Shown in pieces: positions 1 to 7,875 of a DNA stretch of 64,000 nucleotides (within the stretch, counting starts at the first letter, position 1; every line of letters begins with the position of its first letter). This DNA is from Streptomyces agglomeratus (GTDB lineage Bacteria > Actinomycetota > Actinomycetes > Streptomycetales > Streptomycetaceae), in the NCBI RefSeq assembly GCF_001746415.1, contig NZ_MEHJ01000001.1, positions 1,298,501-1,362,500 on the forward strand, given 5' to 3'. Under the pieces are notes generated by a model. It saw only the letters and a list, made by a program, of their open reading frames with translations, searched no databases and was not told the DNA's origin. A program made the position numbers and the translations under genes.

Positions 1-77
1 CTTTTTGTTTTCTTCATCAGCAGCCCTGACGCAACGGCCTTACCCGGCCCGGCAGACCTGGACAGGAAACACCCGCC

Positions 78-1940
78 ATGACACACGACGTCTTTCACGT
101 CTTCGACACCACGCTGCGCGACGGCGCGCAGCGCGAGGGCATCAACCTGACCGTCGCGGACAAGCTGACCATCGCCCGGCATCTGGACGAGTTCGGCGTG
201 GGGTTCATCGAGGGCGGCCGGCCCGGCGCCAACCCGCGTGACACGGAGTTCTTCGCCCGCGCGCGGCAGGAGATCGCGTTCAAGCACGCCCAGCTCGTCG
301 CTTTCGGCGCCACGCGCCGCCCTGGCGTCCGGGCCGCTGACGATTTGCAGGTCAAGGCGCTTCTCGACTCCGGTGCCCCGGTCATCACGCTCGTGGCCAA
401 GTCGCACGACCGGCACGTCGAACTCGCCCTGCGCACCACCCTCGACGAGAACCTGGAGATGGTCCGCGACACCGTCGCCCACCTGCGCTCCCAGGGCCGC
501 CGCGTCTTCGTCGACTGCGAGCACTTCTTCGACGGCTACCGCGCCAACCCGGACTACGCGAAGGCGGTCGTGCTAGCCGCGCACGAGGCCGGAGCCGACG
601 TCGCCGTCCTCTGCGACACCAACGGCGGCATGTTGCCCGCGCAGATCCAGGCCGTCGTCGCCACCGTCCTCGCCGACACCGGCGCGCGCCTGGGCATCCA
701 CGCCCAGGACGACACCGGCTGCGCGGTCGCCAACACCCTCGCCGCCGTCGACGCGGGTGCCACCCACGTCCAGTGCACCGCCAACGGCTACGGCGAGCGT
801 GTGGGCAACGCCAACCTCTTCCCCGTCGTCGCGGCCCTGGAGCTCAAGTACGGCAAGCAGGTCCTTCCGCCGGGCGCGCTCGCCGAGATGACCCGCACCT
901 CGCACGCCATCGCCGAGGTCGTCAACCTGACGCCCTCCACCCACCAGCCGTACGTCGGCGTCTCCGCCTTCGCGCACAAGGCCGGCCTGCACGCCTCCGC
1001 GATCAAGGTCGACCCCGACCTGTACCAGCACATCGACCCGGGCCAGGTCGGCAACCACATCCGGATGCTCGTCTCCGACATGGCCGGCCGCGCCTCCATC
1101 GAGCTCAAGGGCAAGGAACTCGGCATCGACCTGGGCGACGACCGCGAGCTCGTCGGCCGCGTCGTCGAGCGCGTCAAGGAGCGCGAGCTCAAGGGCTACG
1201 CCTACGAAGCGGCCGACGCCTCCTTCGAGCTGATGCTTCGTGCGGAGGCCGAGGGCCGCACGGAGAGCTGTTTCGAGCTGGAGTCGTGGCGGGTGATCAC
1301 GGAGGGCGGGCCCGGTGTGTCGCGCCAGGCGGAGGCGACGGTGAAAATCCGCGCTCAGGGCAGGAGGACCGTCGTTACCGCCGAGGGCAACGGCCCGGTC
1401 AACGCCCTCGACCGGGCGATGCGCCAGGCGTTGAGGTCGACATACCCGGAGGTGTCTTCCTTCGAGCTGAGCGACTACAAGGTCCGCATCCTGGACGGCC
1501 ACCACGGCACCGAGTCCACGACCCGGGTCCTCGTCACCACCAGCGACGGCAACGACGAGTGGTCCACGGTCGGCGTCGCGGACAACGTGCTCGCCGCGTC
1601 CTGCGAGGCACTTCGCGAGGCCCTCACCTACGGGCTCCTGCGCGCTCGGCGCGGAGCAGGCGGGCACGGCGGCCCCTCGCCGCTCGCAGGAGCGCCGGAG
1701 CCGGACGATGCGGCGTGCACGCTCAGCGTGGCGCTCCGCGACAGCCGTGGAGCGCTGGGTCGGATCGCCGCCACGCTGAGCAGCATGCCGGTGCTGGCCC
1801 TGCACTACGGGGCGGCGGGCGCTTCCCGGGCCACCGCTGAGATCCGGGTGCCCCGGGCCCACGTGGCACGTGCACGCGGCAGGCTGAACCGCATGGTGGA
1901 CGTACTGGACGTCACCGTTTCGGTGGCCCGGCCCCGGTGA
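78..1940 (+). CDS. cimA: Citramalate synthase with ACT-like C-terminal extension
   Basis: Condenses pyruvate with acetyl-CoA to (R)-citramalate, the first step of the threonine-independent isoleucine route. The N-terminal half is an HMGL-like TIM barrel with DTTLRDGAQREG near residue 11, a metal-ligand segment GIHAQDD near 218, and GYGERVGN near 238. A LeuA dimer-type region follows. The 620-aa protein is longer than the roughly 530-540 aa I expect for actinobacterial CimA. The surplus is a Gly/Pro linker near 525-545 and a final block of about 75 residues that reads like an ACT fold (LSVALRDSRGALGRIAATL). The segment FIEGGRPGANP carries Arg where I recall Trp in orthologues. The ATG follows a GACAGGAAAC ribosome site. 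The first 77 bases of the window hold no gene I can support. The enzyme call is firm; the regulatory role of the tail is inferred. Confidence 0.88.
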   Translation: MTHDVFHVFDTTLRDGAQREGINLTVADKLTIARHLDEFGVGFIEGGRPGANPRDTEFFARARQEIAFKHAQLVAFGATRRPGVRAADDLQVKALLDSGAPVITLVAKSHDRHVELALRTTLDENLEMVRDTVAHLRSQGRRVFVDCEHFFDGYRANPDYAKAVVLAAHEAGADVAVLCDTNGGMLPAQIQAVVATVLADTGARLGIHAQDDTGCAVANTLAAVDAGATHVQCTANGYGERVGNANLFPVVAALELKYGKQVLPPGALAEMTRTSHAIAEVVNLTPSTHQPYVGVSAFAHKAGLHASAIKVDPDLYQHIDPGQVGNHIRMLVSDMAGRASIELKGKELGIDLGDDRELVGRVVERVKERELKGYAYEAADASFELMLRAEAEGRTESCFELESWRVITEGGPGVSRQAEATVKIRAQGRRTVVTAEGNGPVNALDRAMRQALRSTYPEVSSFELSDYKVRILDGHHGTESTTRVLVTTSDGNDEWSTVGVADNVLAASCEALREALTYGLLRARRGAGGHGGPSPLAGAPEPDDAACTLSVALRDSRGALGRIAATLSSMPVLALHYGAAGASRATAEIRVPRAHVARARGRLNRMVDVLDVTVSVARPR

Positions 1941-3855
1941 GCCGCTGCCGTCCGTCAGGTGACCAGTCGTACGGGCGCGGGGCGGGGCTCACTGGCGGCG
2001 GATGAGGCCGAGGTCGGTGGCGGTGGCGACGGCGGCGGTGCGGGAATCGACGCCGAGCTTGGCGAAGATGCGGGCCAGGTGGGACTTGACGGTTCCTTCG
2101 GTGAGGTGGAGCCGGTCGCCGACGGCCTGGTTGGACAGGCCCTCGGCGACCCGGGCGAGGACTTCGGTCTCGCGTCGGGTCAGGGCGATGCCGGGGGTAC
2201 GCAGCCGGTTCATCAGCCGGTCCGCGACGGCGGGTGCCAGGGTGGTGCGGCCCGTGGCGGCGGTGCGGACGGCGGCTGCCAGGTCCTCGGGCGGGGCGTC
2301 CTTGAGGAGGTAGCCGGTGGCGCCGGCTTCGATGGCGGGCAGGGTGTCGGCGTCGGTGTCGTAGGTGGTGACGATCAGGACGCGAGGTGCGCCGGGGCGG
2401 GCGGTGATGGCGGCGGTCGCCTCGGCGCCGTTCACGCCCTCGCCGAACTGGAGGTCCATGAGGACGACGTCGATGTCGCCGTGGGCGGCGCGGGCGACGG
2501 CGTCCTCGGCGGTGGCGGCCTCGGCCACCACGGTCATGCCTTCTTCGGTTTCCAGTACGGCGCGGAGTCCGGCCCGTACGACGGGGTGGTCGTCGGCCAG
2601 GAGCAGGCGGACGGGGGTGTCGGTCACGGGCGGGCCTCGGGGTGGGGCCGGGTGTGGGGCCGGGGATGGGGTCGAGGTGCAGTTGGGCGGCCAGGGCGGT
2701 GCCGTGGCTGGGGGCGGTCTCGATGGTGAGGGTGCCGCCGAGAGCGTGGACGCGGGCGCGCATGGCGGCCAGTCCGAACCCGCCGGCCTCCGGGTCGGGA
2801 GCGGGCACCTGGTCGGGGTCGAAGCCGCGTCCGTCGTCGACGACGTCGAGGGCGACGTGATCACCGAGGTAGCTGAGGGTGACGTCGGTGGTGGCGGCCC
2901 CGGCGTGGCGGACGGTGTTGGCGAGGGCGGACTGGGCGATGCGGAGCAGGGCGACCTCGTACGCGGTCGGCAGCGGCACGGGGTCGCCCGTGAGGTGGAA
3001 GCGTGCGGTGATCCGGTGGCGGGTGCTGGTGGTGGCACACAGGCGTTCCAGGGCGCCGGCGAGGGTGGTGCCCTCCAGGGAGGGCGGGGCGAGGGCGGCG
3101 ACGAAGCGGCGGGCCTCAGCGAGGTTGTCGACGGCGGCCTGCCGTGCCTGGTCGATGTAGCGGACGGCGTTCTCCGGTGCCCGCGGCAGGGCGCGTTCGG
3201 CAGCGCGCAGCAGCAGCTGGATGCTGGACAGCCCCTGGGCGAGGGTGTCGTGGATCTCGCGCGCGAGGCGTTCACGTTCGGCCAGCACTCCGGCCGCGTG
3301 CTGCGCGGTGGCCAGATCGGCACGGGTGGCGGTGAGTTCTTCGATCAGGCGTCTGCGCTGTTCGCTCTCGCGGTACAGCGCCTGGTACCCCCACACCACC
3401 GCCACCGCCACAGCGGCGCCGAGGGCCGGCCCGATCGCCATCGCGGGGCTGAACGAGCCACGGTGCGCGGCGAAGCCGGTGGTGGCCACCACCGCGGTGG
3501 TGACCACCGCGGCCAGACCGGAGCGGCGGGACAGCAGATGGAGCTGAAGGAAGTACAGCGGGAACGCCACCCACACCCCGTCGGAGGACAGGGCCAGCAG
3601 CACCAGCCAGACAGCGCTCACGGCGGCCAGCCACAGTGCGGCGGCCCGTCGTGAGCGGCGTACCCGGGGCAGGATAGGCCCGGCCGCGTAGATCACGGCA
3701 CACGCCGCAGCCGTAGTGACGATCAGTCCGGCGTGCGGGCGGTGGTCGGTGACGGCCCGGCCGGCGGCCAGAGCGAGCAGGGCGATGACCAGCAAGTGCA
3801 GGCACCAGGCCAGGGCACGCGGGGTCGGGGTCAGGGCGGGGGCAGTGGTGTTCAC
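1912..3855 (-). CDS. NarL-type sensor histidine kinase; frame runs through the regulator gene
   Basis: Membrane sensor kinase of the HisKA_3/DesK-like class. Residues 1-165 contain about five or six hydrophobic segments with no large extracellular loop. A short coiled linker follows, then the phosphoacceptor motif ERERLAREIHDTLAQGLSS near 195-213 and an HATPase_c domain (N-box near NTVRHAG, GRGFDP, GGFGLAAMRARV). The family-like sequence ends about residue 400, near base 2650, at TIETAPSHGTALAAQL. Beyond that the frame continues without a stop to 1912, giving Arg/Pro/Gly-rich sequence that is an out-of-frame reading of the response regulator. A TGA overlapping the regulator GTG (bases 2624-2626) is one frame off, so a 1-base indel in the GC-rich tail is likely. 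The functional kinase probably spans about 2625-3855. Confidence 0.75.
   Translation of the reverse strand: MNTTAPALTPTPRALAWCLHLLVIALLALAAGRAVTDHRPHAGLIVTTAAACAVIYAAGPILPRVRRSRRAAALWLAAVSAVWLVLLALSSDGVWVAFPLYFLQLHLLSRRSGLAAVVTTAVVATTGFAAHRGSFSPAMAIGPALGAAVAVAVVWGYQALYRESEQRRRLIEELTATRADLATAQHAAGVLAERERLAREIHDTLAQGLSSIQLLLRAAERALPRAPENAVRYIDQARQAAVDNLAEARRFVAALAPPSLEGTTLAGALERLCATTSTRHRITARFHLTGDPVPLPTAYEVALLRIAQSALANTVRHAGAATTDVTLSYLGDHVALDVVDDGRGFDPDQVPAPDPEAGGFGLAAMRARVHALGGTLTIETAPSHGTALAAQLHLDPIPGPTPGPTPRPARDRHPRPPAPGRRPPRRTGRTPRRTGNRRRHDRGGRGRHRRGRRRPRRPRRHRRRPHGPPVRRGRERRRGDRRHHRPPRRTSRPDRHHLRHRRRHPARHRSRRHRLPPQGRPARGPGSRRPHRRHGPHHPGTRRRGPADEPAAYPRHRPDPTRDRSPRPGRRGPVQPGRRRPAPPHRRNRQVPPGPHLRQARRRFPHRRRRHRHRPRPHPPPVSPAPRPYDWSPDGRQRLTGAGPPKR
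1989..2627 (-). CDS. NarL/FixJ-family response regulator
   Basis: A 212-aa DNA-binding response regulator. The receiver domain begins VRLLLADDHPVVRAGL, has the phosphoacceptor Asp in VVLMDL (about residue 58) and the switch Lys in GYLLKDAPPEDL. A LuxR-type HTH occupies about 148-210 (LTRRETEVLARVAEGLSNQ). The GTG start at 2627 was chosen because the receiver fold begins immediately after it. It is the cognate partner of the histidine kinase read just upstream on the same strand. The kinase frame stays open across this whole gene, which is unusual. The likely target is the divergent ABC transporter, by context only. Confidence 0.9.
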   Translation of the reverse strand: MTDTPVRLLLADDHPVVRAGLRAVLETEEGMTVVAEAATAEDAVARAAHGDIDVVLMDLQFGEGVNGAEATAAITARPGAPRVLIVTTYDTDADTLPAIEAGATGYLLKDAPPEDLAAAVRTAATGRTTLAPAVADRLMNRLRTPGIALTRRETEVLARVAEGLSNQAVGDRLHLTEGTVKSHLARIFAKLGVDSRTAAVATATDLGLIRRQ

Positions 3856-3894
3856 AGTTCTTCCAGGCTAAGGACACCCCCCGGTCCGCGCCTC

Positions 3895-3930
3895 CATCGA
3901 AAGTTGCAAGCCGCGTGCCGCCTTTCGATG
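3895..3930. promoter_or_regulatory. Inverted repeat between two-component system and ABC transporter
   Basis: Perfect 9-bp arms CATCGAAAG (3895-3903) and CTTTCGATG (3922-3930), separated by 18 bases. The site lies 40 bases upstream of the kinase start and about 107 upstream of the transporter start, in the only spacer between these divergent units. It is a good candidate binding site for the response regulator; that assignment is inferred. Confidence 0.5.
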
Positions 3931-4036
3931 CGGCAAGTGCTGTCCTGGGCCAGATGCCCAGGTGGGGGTCTGACGGCGACGGTGGAGTCATACCGCTTCC
4001 ATCCCGTGACAACCATGCAAAGGCAGGCCCAAGCCC

Positions 4037-5125
4037 GTGTTCGTCGCCTGGAGAGACCTCAAGTTCGCCAAAGGGCGCTTCGCCCTGATGGGCACCGTCA
4101 TCGTGCTGATCACCCTGCTGGTCGGGCTGCTGTCCGGGCTGACTGCCGGGCTGGGCCGGCAGAACATCTCCGCGATCACCGACCTGCCCGCGGACAGGAT
4201 CGCCTTCGGCACGCCGGGCAGCGGCGAGGAGTTGTCGTACTCCAACTCCACCGTCACCGAGAAGCAGTGGCAGCAGTGGGCCGAGGCGCCCGGCGTGAGC
4301 AGCGCCGAACCGCTGGGCATCACCACCACCAAGGCAACCGCCGGCAACCGGAGCACCGGGGTGTCGGCCTTCGGCGTGAAGCCCGGTTCCGCGCTCGCCC
4401 CCGACAGCACCAGAATCTCCGATCGCGCGACGGTCCTGTCCACCGCCGCCGCCGACGGCCTCGGCGTGACGGCGGGCGACACCTTCACCCTGGCCGGACA
4501 GAAGGTGACCGTCGCCGCGGTGAGCGGGGACGCCTCCTTCAGCCACACCCCGGTCGTCTGGACCAGCCTCGACGCCTGGCAGCAGGTCGCACCCCCCACG
4601 GGCAAGAACGACGGACCGGTCGCCACGGTCATCGCCCTGAAGACCTCCTCCGGCACCGATGTGAAGGCCACCGACGAGGCAGCGGACACCAAGACGGTCT
4701 CCAAGGACGACTCGCTGTCCGCGATCGGCTCCTACACCTCCGAGAACGGCTCCCTGCAATTGATGCGCGGCTTCCTGTTCGCGATCTCCGCCCTGGTCAT
4801 CGGCGCCTTCTTCACCGTGTGGACCATCCAGCGCAGCGGCGACGTCGCCGTCCTCAAGGCGCTGGGCGCCTCCACCGGCAACCTGCTCAAGGACGCGCTC
4901 GGCCAGGCTGTGATCCTGCTGACCGGCGGCACCCTGATCGGCACTGGCATCGCCGCCGGCCTCGGCGCCCTCGTCGCCGACTCAGCCGTGCCGTTCCTCC
5001 TCACCCCCGCCACCGTCCTGGTTCCGGCTGTCGTGATGATCGCGCTCGGCGCGCTCGGCGCCGCCCTGTCCATCCGCCGTATCACTTCCGTCGACCCGCT
5101 GACCGCCCTGGGGAGCGCCCGATGA
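4037..5125 (+). CDS. ABC transporter permease, FtsX/MacB type
   Basis: A 362-aa membrane subunit. One N-terminal transmembrane segment (about 14-38, LMGTVIVLITLLVGLLSG) is followed by an extracytoplasmic domain of about 200 residues. Three further transmembrane segments lie near 255, 295 and 330, and it ends with IRRITSVDPLTALG. This 1+3 topology with a large periplasmic-like domain is typical of MacB/FtsX permeases that act on lipids, peptides or antibiotics at the membrane rather than importing solutes. The GTG start at 4037 fits an N-terminus MFVAWRDLKFAKGRFAL, usual for the family. It overlaps the ATPase start by ATGA, so the two are coupled. Substrate unknown; regulation by the divergent two-component system is likely. 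Confidence 0.88.
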   Translation: MFVAWRDLKFAKGRFALMGTVIVLITLLVGLLSGLTAGLGRQNISAITDLPADRIAFGTPGSGEELSYSNSTVTEKQWQQWAEAPGVSSAEPLGITTTKATAGNRSTGVSAFGVKPGSALAPDSTRISDRATVLSTAAADGLGVTAGDTFTLAGQKVTVAAVSGDASFSHTPVVWTSLDAWQQVAPPTGKNDGPVATVIALKTSSGTDVKATDEAADTKTVSKDDSLSAIGSYTSENGSLQLMRGFLFAISALVIGAFFTVWTIQRSGDVAVLKALGASTGNLLKDALGQAVILLTGGTLIGTGIAAGLGALVADSAVPFLLTPATVLVPAVVMIALGALGAALSIRRITSVDPLTALGSAR

Positions 5126-5940
5126 GCCTTGACCTGACCGACATCACCCTCACCTACCCCGACGGCGAGGACCGCCTGACCGCCCTGGACCGGGTCTCCC
5201 TCCAGGTGCCGAAGGGCAGCCTGACCGCCGTCGTCGGCCCCTCCGGCTCGGGCAAGTCCAGCCTCCTCGCGGTCGCCGCCACCCTCATCACGCCCGACGC
5301 CGGCACCGTCACCATCGACGGCACCTCCACCACCGGCCTGACCCGCGCAGAACTCACGGAGCTGCGCCGCCACAAGATCGGCATCGTCTTCCAGCAGCCG
5401 AACCTGCTGTCCTCCCTCACCGCCGCCGAACAGCTCCAGGTCATGACCCAGATCGACGGCCGCCGGCCCCGCACCGCCCACCGCCGGGCCATGGAGCTCC
5501 TGGACGCCGTCGGCCTGGCAGACCAGGCCGCACGGCGGCCCCACCAGCTCTCCGGCGGACAGCGCCAGCGCGTCAACATCGCCCGTGCCCTGATGAGCGA
5601 CCCCACCGTCCTCCTGGTCGACGAACCCACCAGCGCCCTGGACCACGAACGCGGCGCCGCCGTCATCGACCTGATCACCCGCCTCACCAACCGGCAGGCC
5701 ACCGCGACCGTCCTGGTCACCCACGACCGTACCCACCTCACCGCGGTCGACCAGATCGCCGAAGTCCGCGACGGACGCCTGCGCCTCCCGGCCCAACCCG
5801 CTGATCCGCTGATCCGCACCATCAACGCGTGCACCGACAGCGCACGTTGGTCCCGAAACGGTGCGGGCCCCGGCGATGTCGGGGCCCGCACCATTGGGCT
5901 GTGTCCGTATTCGCGCGGCCAGTGTCCGGGTCAGGTCTGA
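5122..5940 (+). CDS. ABC transporter ATP-binding protein, LolD/MacB type
   Basis: The ATPase partner of the preceding permease. Walker A is GPSGSGKSS near 39-47, the Q-loop lies in FQQPNLLS, the signature is LSGGQRQRVNIARAL, Walker B is VLLVDEPTSALD, and the switch His is in VTHDRTHL. Family members usually end soon after the D-loop region, near residue 225. Here about 45 more residues (TINACTDSARW onward) have no family character. They read straight through a perfect terminator-like hairpin at 5860-5892 and into the end of the convergent MerR gene. The stop codon may therefore have been lost. The ATG overlaps the permease stop. Confidence 0.88.
   Translation: MSLDLTDITLTYPDGEDRLTALDRVSLQVPKGSLTAVVGPSGSGKSSLLAVAATLITPDAGTVTIDGTSTTGLTRAELTELRRHKIGIVFQQPNLLSSLTAAEQLQVMTQIDGRRPRTAHRRAMELLDAVGLADQAARRPHQLSGGQRQRVNIARALMSDPTVLLVDEPTSALDHERGAAVIDLITRLTNRQATATVLVTHDRTHLTAVDQIAEVRDGRLRLPAQPADPLIRTINACTDSARWSRNGAGPGDVGARTIGLCPYSRGQCPGQV
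5860..5892. terminator. Hairpin terminator inside the annotated 3' end of the ATPase gene
   Basis: Perfect 13-bp stem (5860-5872 with 5880-5892) around the 7-base loop GCGATGT. No T-tract follows, as is common in Streptomyces. It lies between the ATPase and the convergent MerR gene and probably serves both strands. Confidence 0.6.
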
Positions 5941-6839
5941 TCCGCTGCGCGCAGGGCCCGCGCCAGCCATTCCAGTTCCCCGGTCGCTTCGGGCGACGCG
6001 TTCTGCCCGCGCACACGGGCGACGAGCCGGCGGTAGTGCTCCGCTCCTGCCTCGATCCCGGCCTCCCGGCTGCGCAGCACGGCGGCCCGATCGGCGTCAC
6101 CGAACAGCTCGGACAGCACCTCGGCCGCCGCCGGCCCCTCGGGGGCGACCCCGCCGTTTCTGACCTCCGCGACGGTCTGCACGATCTGCCTGGCCCACCA
6201 GATGGACGCCCGGGGGGGACGGCCCTGCCCCGGTACGGGCGTGTTGAGTTCCATCCATGTGCGCAACCGGGTGCGGAAACCGGGGTCCCGCACCAATTCG
6301 GCCAGTTCGATCCAGGCGTCGACCTGCGCAGGTGTGGGATCGTCGGGCAATTCGATGCTGTAGGCGCGCATGCGGTCGCGCAGGCGCGGGTCGTCGAGGC
6401 CGCTGAACACCTCCTCCTTGAACTCGTCGATGATCTGCTTGCGCTCGGCGGCGGAAAGCCGCGCCAACCGGTTCATCAGTGCTGTCTCCTCAACGGTGGA
6501 ACCCCGTTTCGCCACGGTGGACAGGACGGCCCGGCTCACCTTGAGGGAGCGGATCTGCGCGTCGAGCGCGGCCACATGCGCGTCGGCGACCTCGGCGACC
6601 GTGGTGCGGCCGCTCAGGACACGGCACACGTCGTCGAGCCCGAGGCCCAACTCCCGCAGGGTGCGGACCAGTTCGACGCGGGCCACGGACTCGGCGTCGT
6701 ACAACCGGTAGCCACCCGCGGAGCGGGCCACAGGCGGCACCGCCCCCTCGTCCGACCAGAAGCGCAGGGTACGCACCGGAAGTCCGGTGCGCTGCGCGAG
6801 CCGGCCAATGGTGAGCAGGTCGGGGCGTTCGTCGTCCAT
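5931..6839 (-). CDS. MerR-family transcriptional regulator
   Basis: A 302-aa regulator. The N-terminal winged HTH (about residues 7-75) reads LLTIGRLAQRTGLPVRTLRF, then GGYRLYDAESVARVELVRTL, the classic MerR DNA-binding core. A helical dimerisation segment follows. The long C-terminal part (about 130-300, rich in Trp, Glu and Arg) resembles a helical effector domain, with no metal-binding cysteines to suggest metal sensing. The ATG at 6839 gives MDDERPDLL. An in-frame TTG at 6845, nine bases after GGAGGG, is an equally good start. The ligand is unknown. The gene is convergent with the ABC transporter. Confidence 0.85.
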   Translation of the reverse strand: MDDERPDLLTIGRLAQRTGLPVRTLRFWSDEGAVPPVARSAGGYRLYDAESVARVELVRTLRELGLGLDDVCRVLSGRTTVAEVADAHVAALDAQIRSLKVSRAVLSTVAKRGSTVEETALMNRLARLSAAERKQIIDEFKEEVFSGLDDPRLRDRMRAYSIELPDDPTPAQVDAWIELAELVRDPGFRTRLRTWMELNTPVPGQGRPPRASIWWARQIVQTVAEVRNGGVAPEGPAAAEVLSELFGDADRAAVLRSREAGIEAGAEHYRRLVARVRGQNASPEATGELEWLARALRAADQT

Positions 6840-7078
6840 GGGCAAGATCCTGAACCCTCCGGCGGCTGGAGACTCAAGTGCCTCGGTGCGACAGCCCGTG
6901 AGTTCTTCACCGGCCGATCACGCGAAGGAGAGAAAAGCCCCGGGTCAGGAGCTCAGGACCCCGGCAAGAACCACGGGAATCAATGGGATGTCGCACCGTC
7001 ATGAGGTGCGAATCGCTTACGGGTTGACGGGATCGGGTTCTGTCCGGCGTCTTATCGGCGAGGAGCCGGACGGCAGGA

Positions 7079-7579
7079 CTAGGCGATGTCCGCCGAGCGC
7101 TCCTGGCTGATTGACTCGACGGGAAGGCCGAGGTGTGCGGCGGCCGTCTGAAAGGCTTCCAGACCTTCGGCCAGCGCGGCCAGATTCGCCGGAGTCATCT
7201 GCTGGAGCACGGTTTCGACCTCACGCGCCCGGAACGCACGGGACTCGGCGAGAACAGCGCGTCCGCGCCGGCTGAGGTGCACTTCGATCTCTCTGCGGCT
7301 GGTGGTGCTCGGGTACCGCTCAACGAACCCGGCGGCTTCCAGGCGGTCGCACAGGCGGCTGACGGACGACGGTCGCGTACCGAGTACCTCGCCCAGCGCC
7401 CGCAGATTGACACCCTCCTGCCCTGCCAGCGCCGTGAGCGCACGCAACTGAGAAGGCGAGAGCGGGCCGGAAGGCGCGGCTTCCTGCCCACGTCCCCAGA
7501 GCAGCTGCAAGAGTTCCGACACCGCGCACGCGGCGTGTGCCACTTGTTCACGGTCAGCGGAATGCAGAGTGCGGGGCAT
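7079..7579 (-). CDS. MarR-family transcriptional regulator
   Basis: A 166-aa winged-helix regulator. The DNA-binding core spans about 40-105, with LSPSQLRALTALAGQEGVNL, LGTRPSSVSRLCDRLEAAGF and a wing containing SRREIEVHLSRRGRAVL. The N- and C-terminal helices that form the dimer interface are present. The spacer on its 5' side contains a palindrome just ahead of the start, as expected for autoregulation. The gene lies head to tail with MerR across a 239-base spacer. The target beyond itself is unknown. Confidence 0.87.
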   Translation of the reverse strand: MPRTLHSADREQVAHAACAVSELLQLLWGRGQEAAPSGPLSPSQLRALTALAGQEGVNLRALGEVLGTRPSSVSRLCDRLEAAGFVERYPSTTSRREIEVHLSRRGRAVLAESRAFRAREVETVLQQMTPANLAALAEGLEAFQTAAAHLGLPVESISQERSADIA

Positions 7580-7586
7580 TGGACCA

Positions 7587-7606
7587 CCCTCTCACTCGTG
7601 AGAGTG
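7587..7606. promoter_or_regulatory. Probable MarR operator
   Basis: CTCTCAC-TC-GTGAGAG (7589-7604) is a perfect 7-bp inverted repeat with a 2-base centre. It sits 10 bases upstream of the marR start codon. Size and position fit a MarR autorepression site; binding is inferred. The rest of the 7580-7875 spacer shows nothing else I can name. Confidence 0.5.
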
Positions 7607-7875
7607 GTTTGTCAGCTCCCGCCAATTCACCATGCCTATTGCTCGTGCCAGCGGCCTTGCGGCGTGCCTGCTCACCGCTTCAACGAGACGCCGCGCGCCT
7701 TGGACGGGATCTCCGCGGCTGTCCGGTGAGACCGCCGGCGCAAAGGATGAGGAGGTCGCCCCGGCAAAGGCCGGCGGGCACGTCCCCTGTCGGTGGAAAT
7801 TCCTTCCCACCCCTCAGTTTTTGCCAGGCGCGCGAGCCGGGCGTCCGGTCGGCGGGCAGGGCCGAGGGTCGCCGC

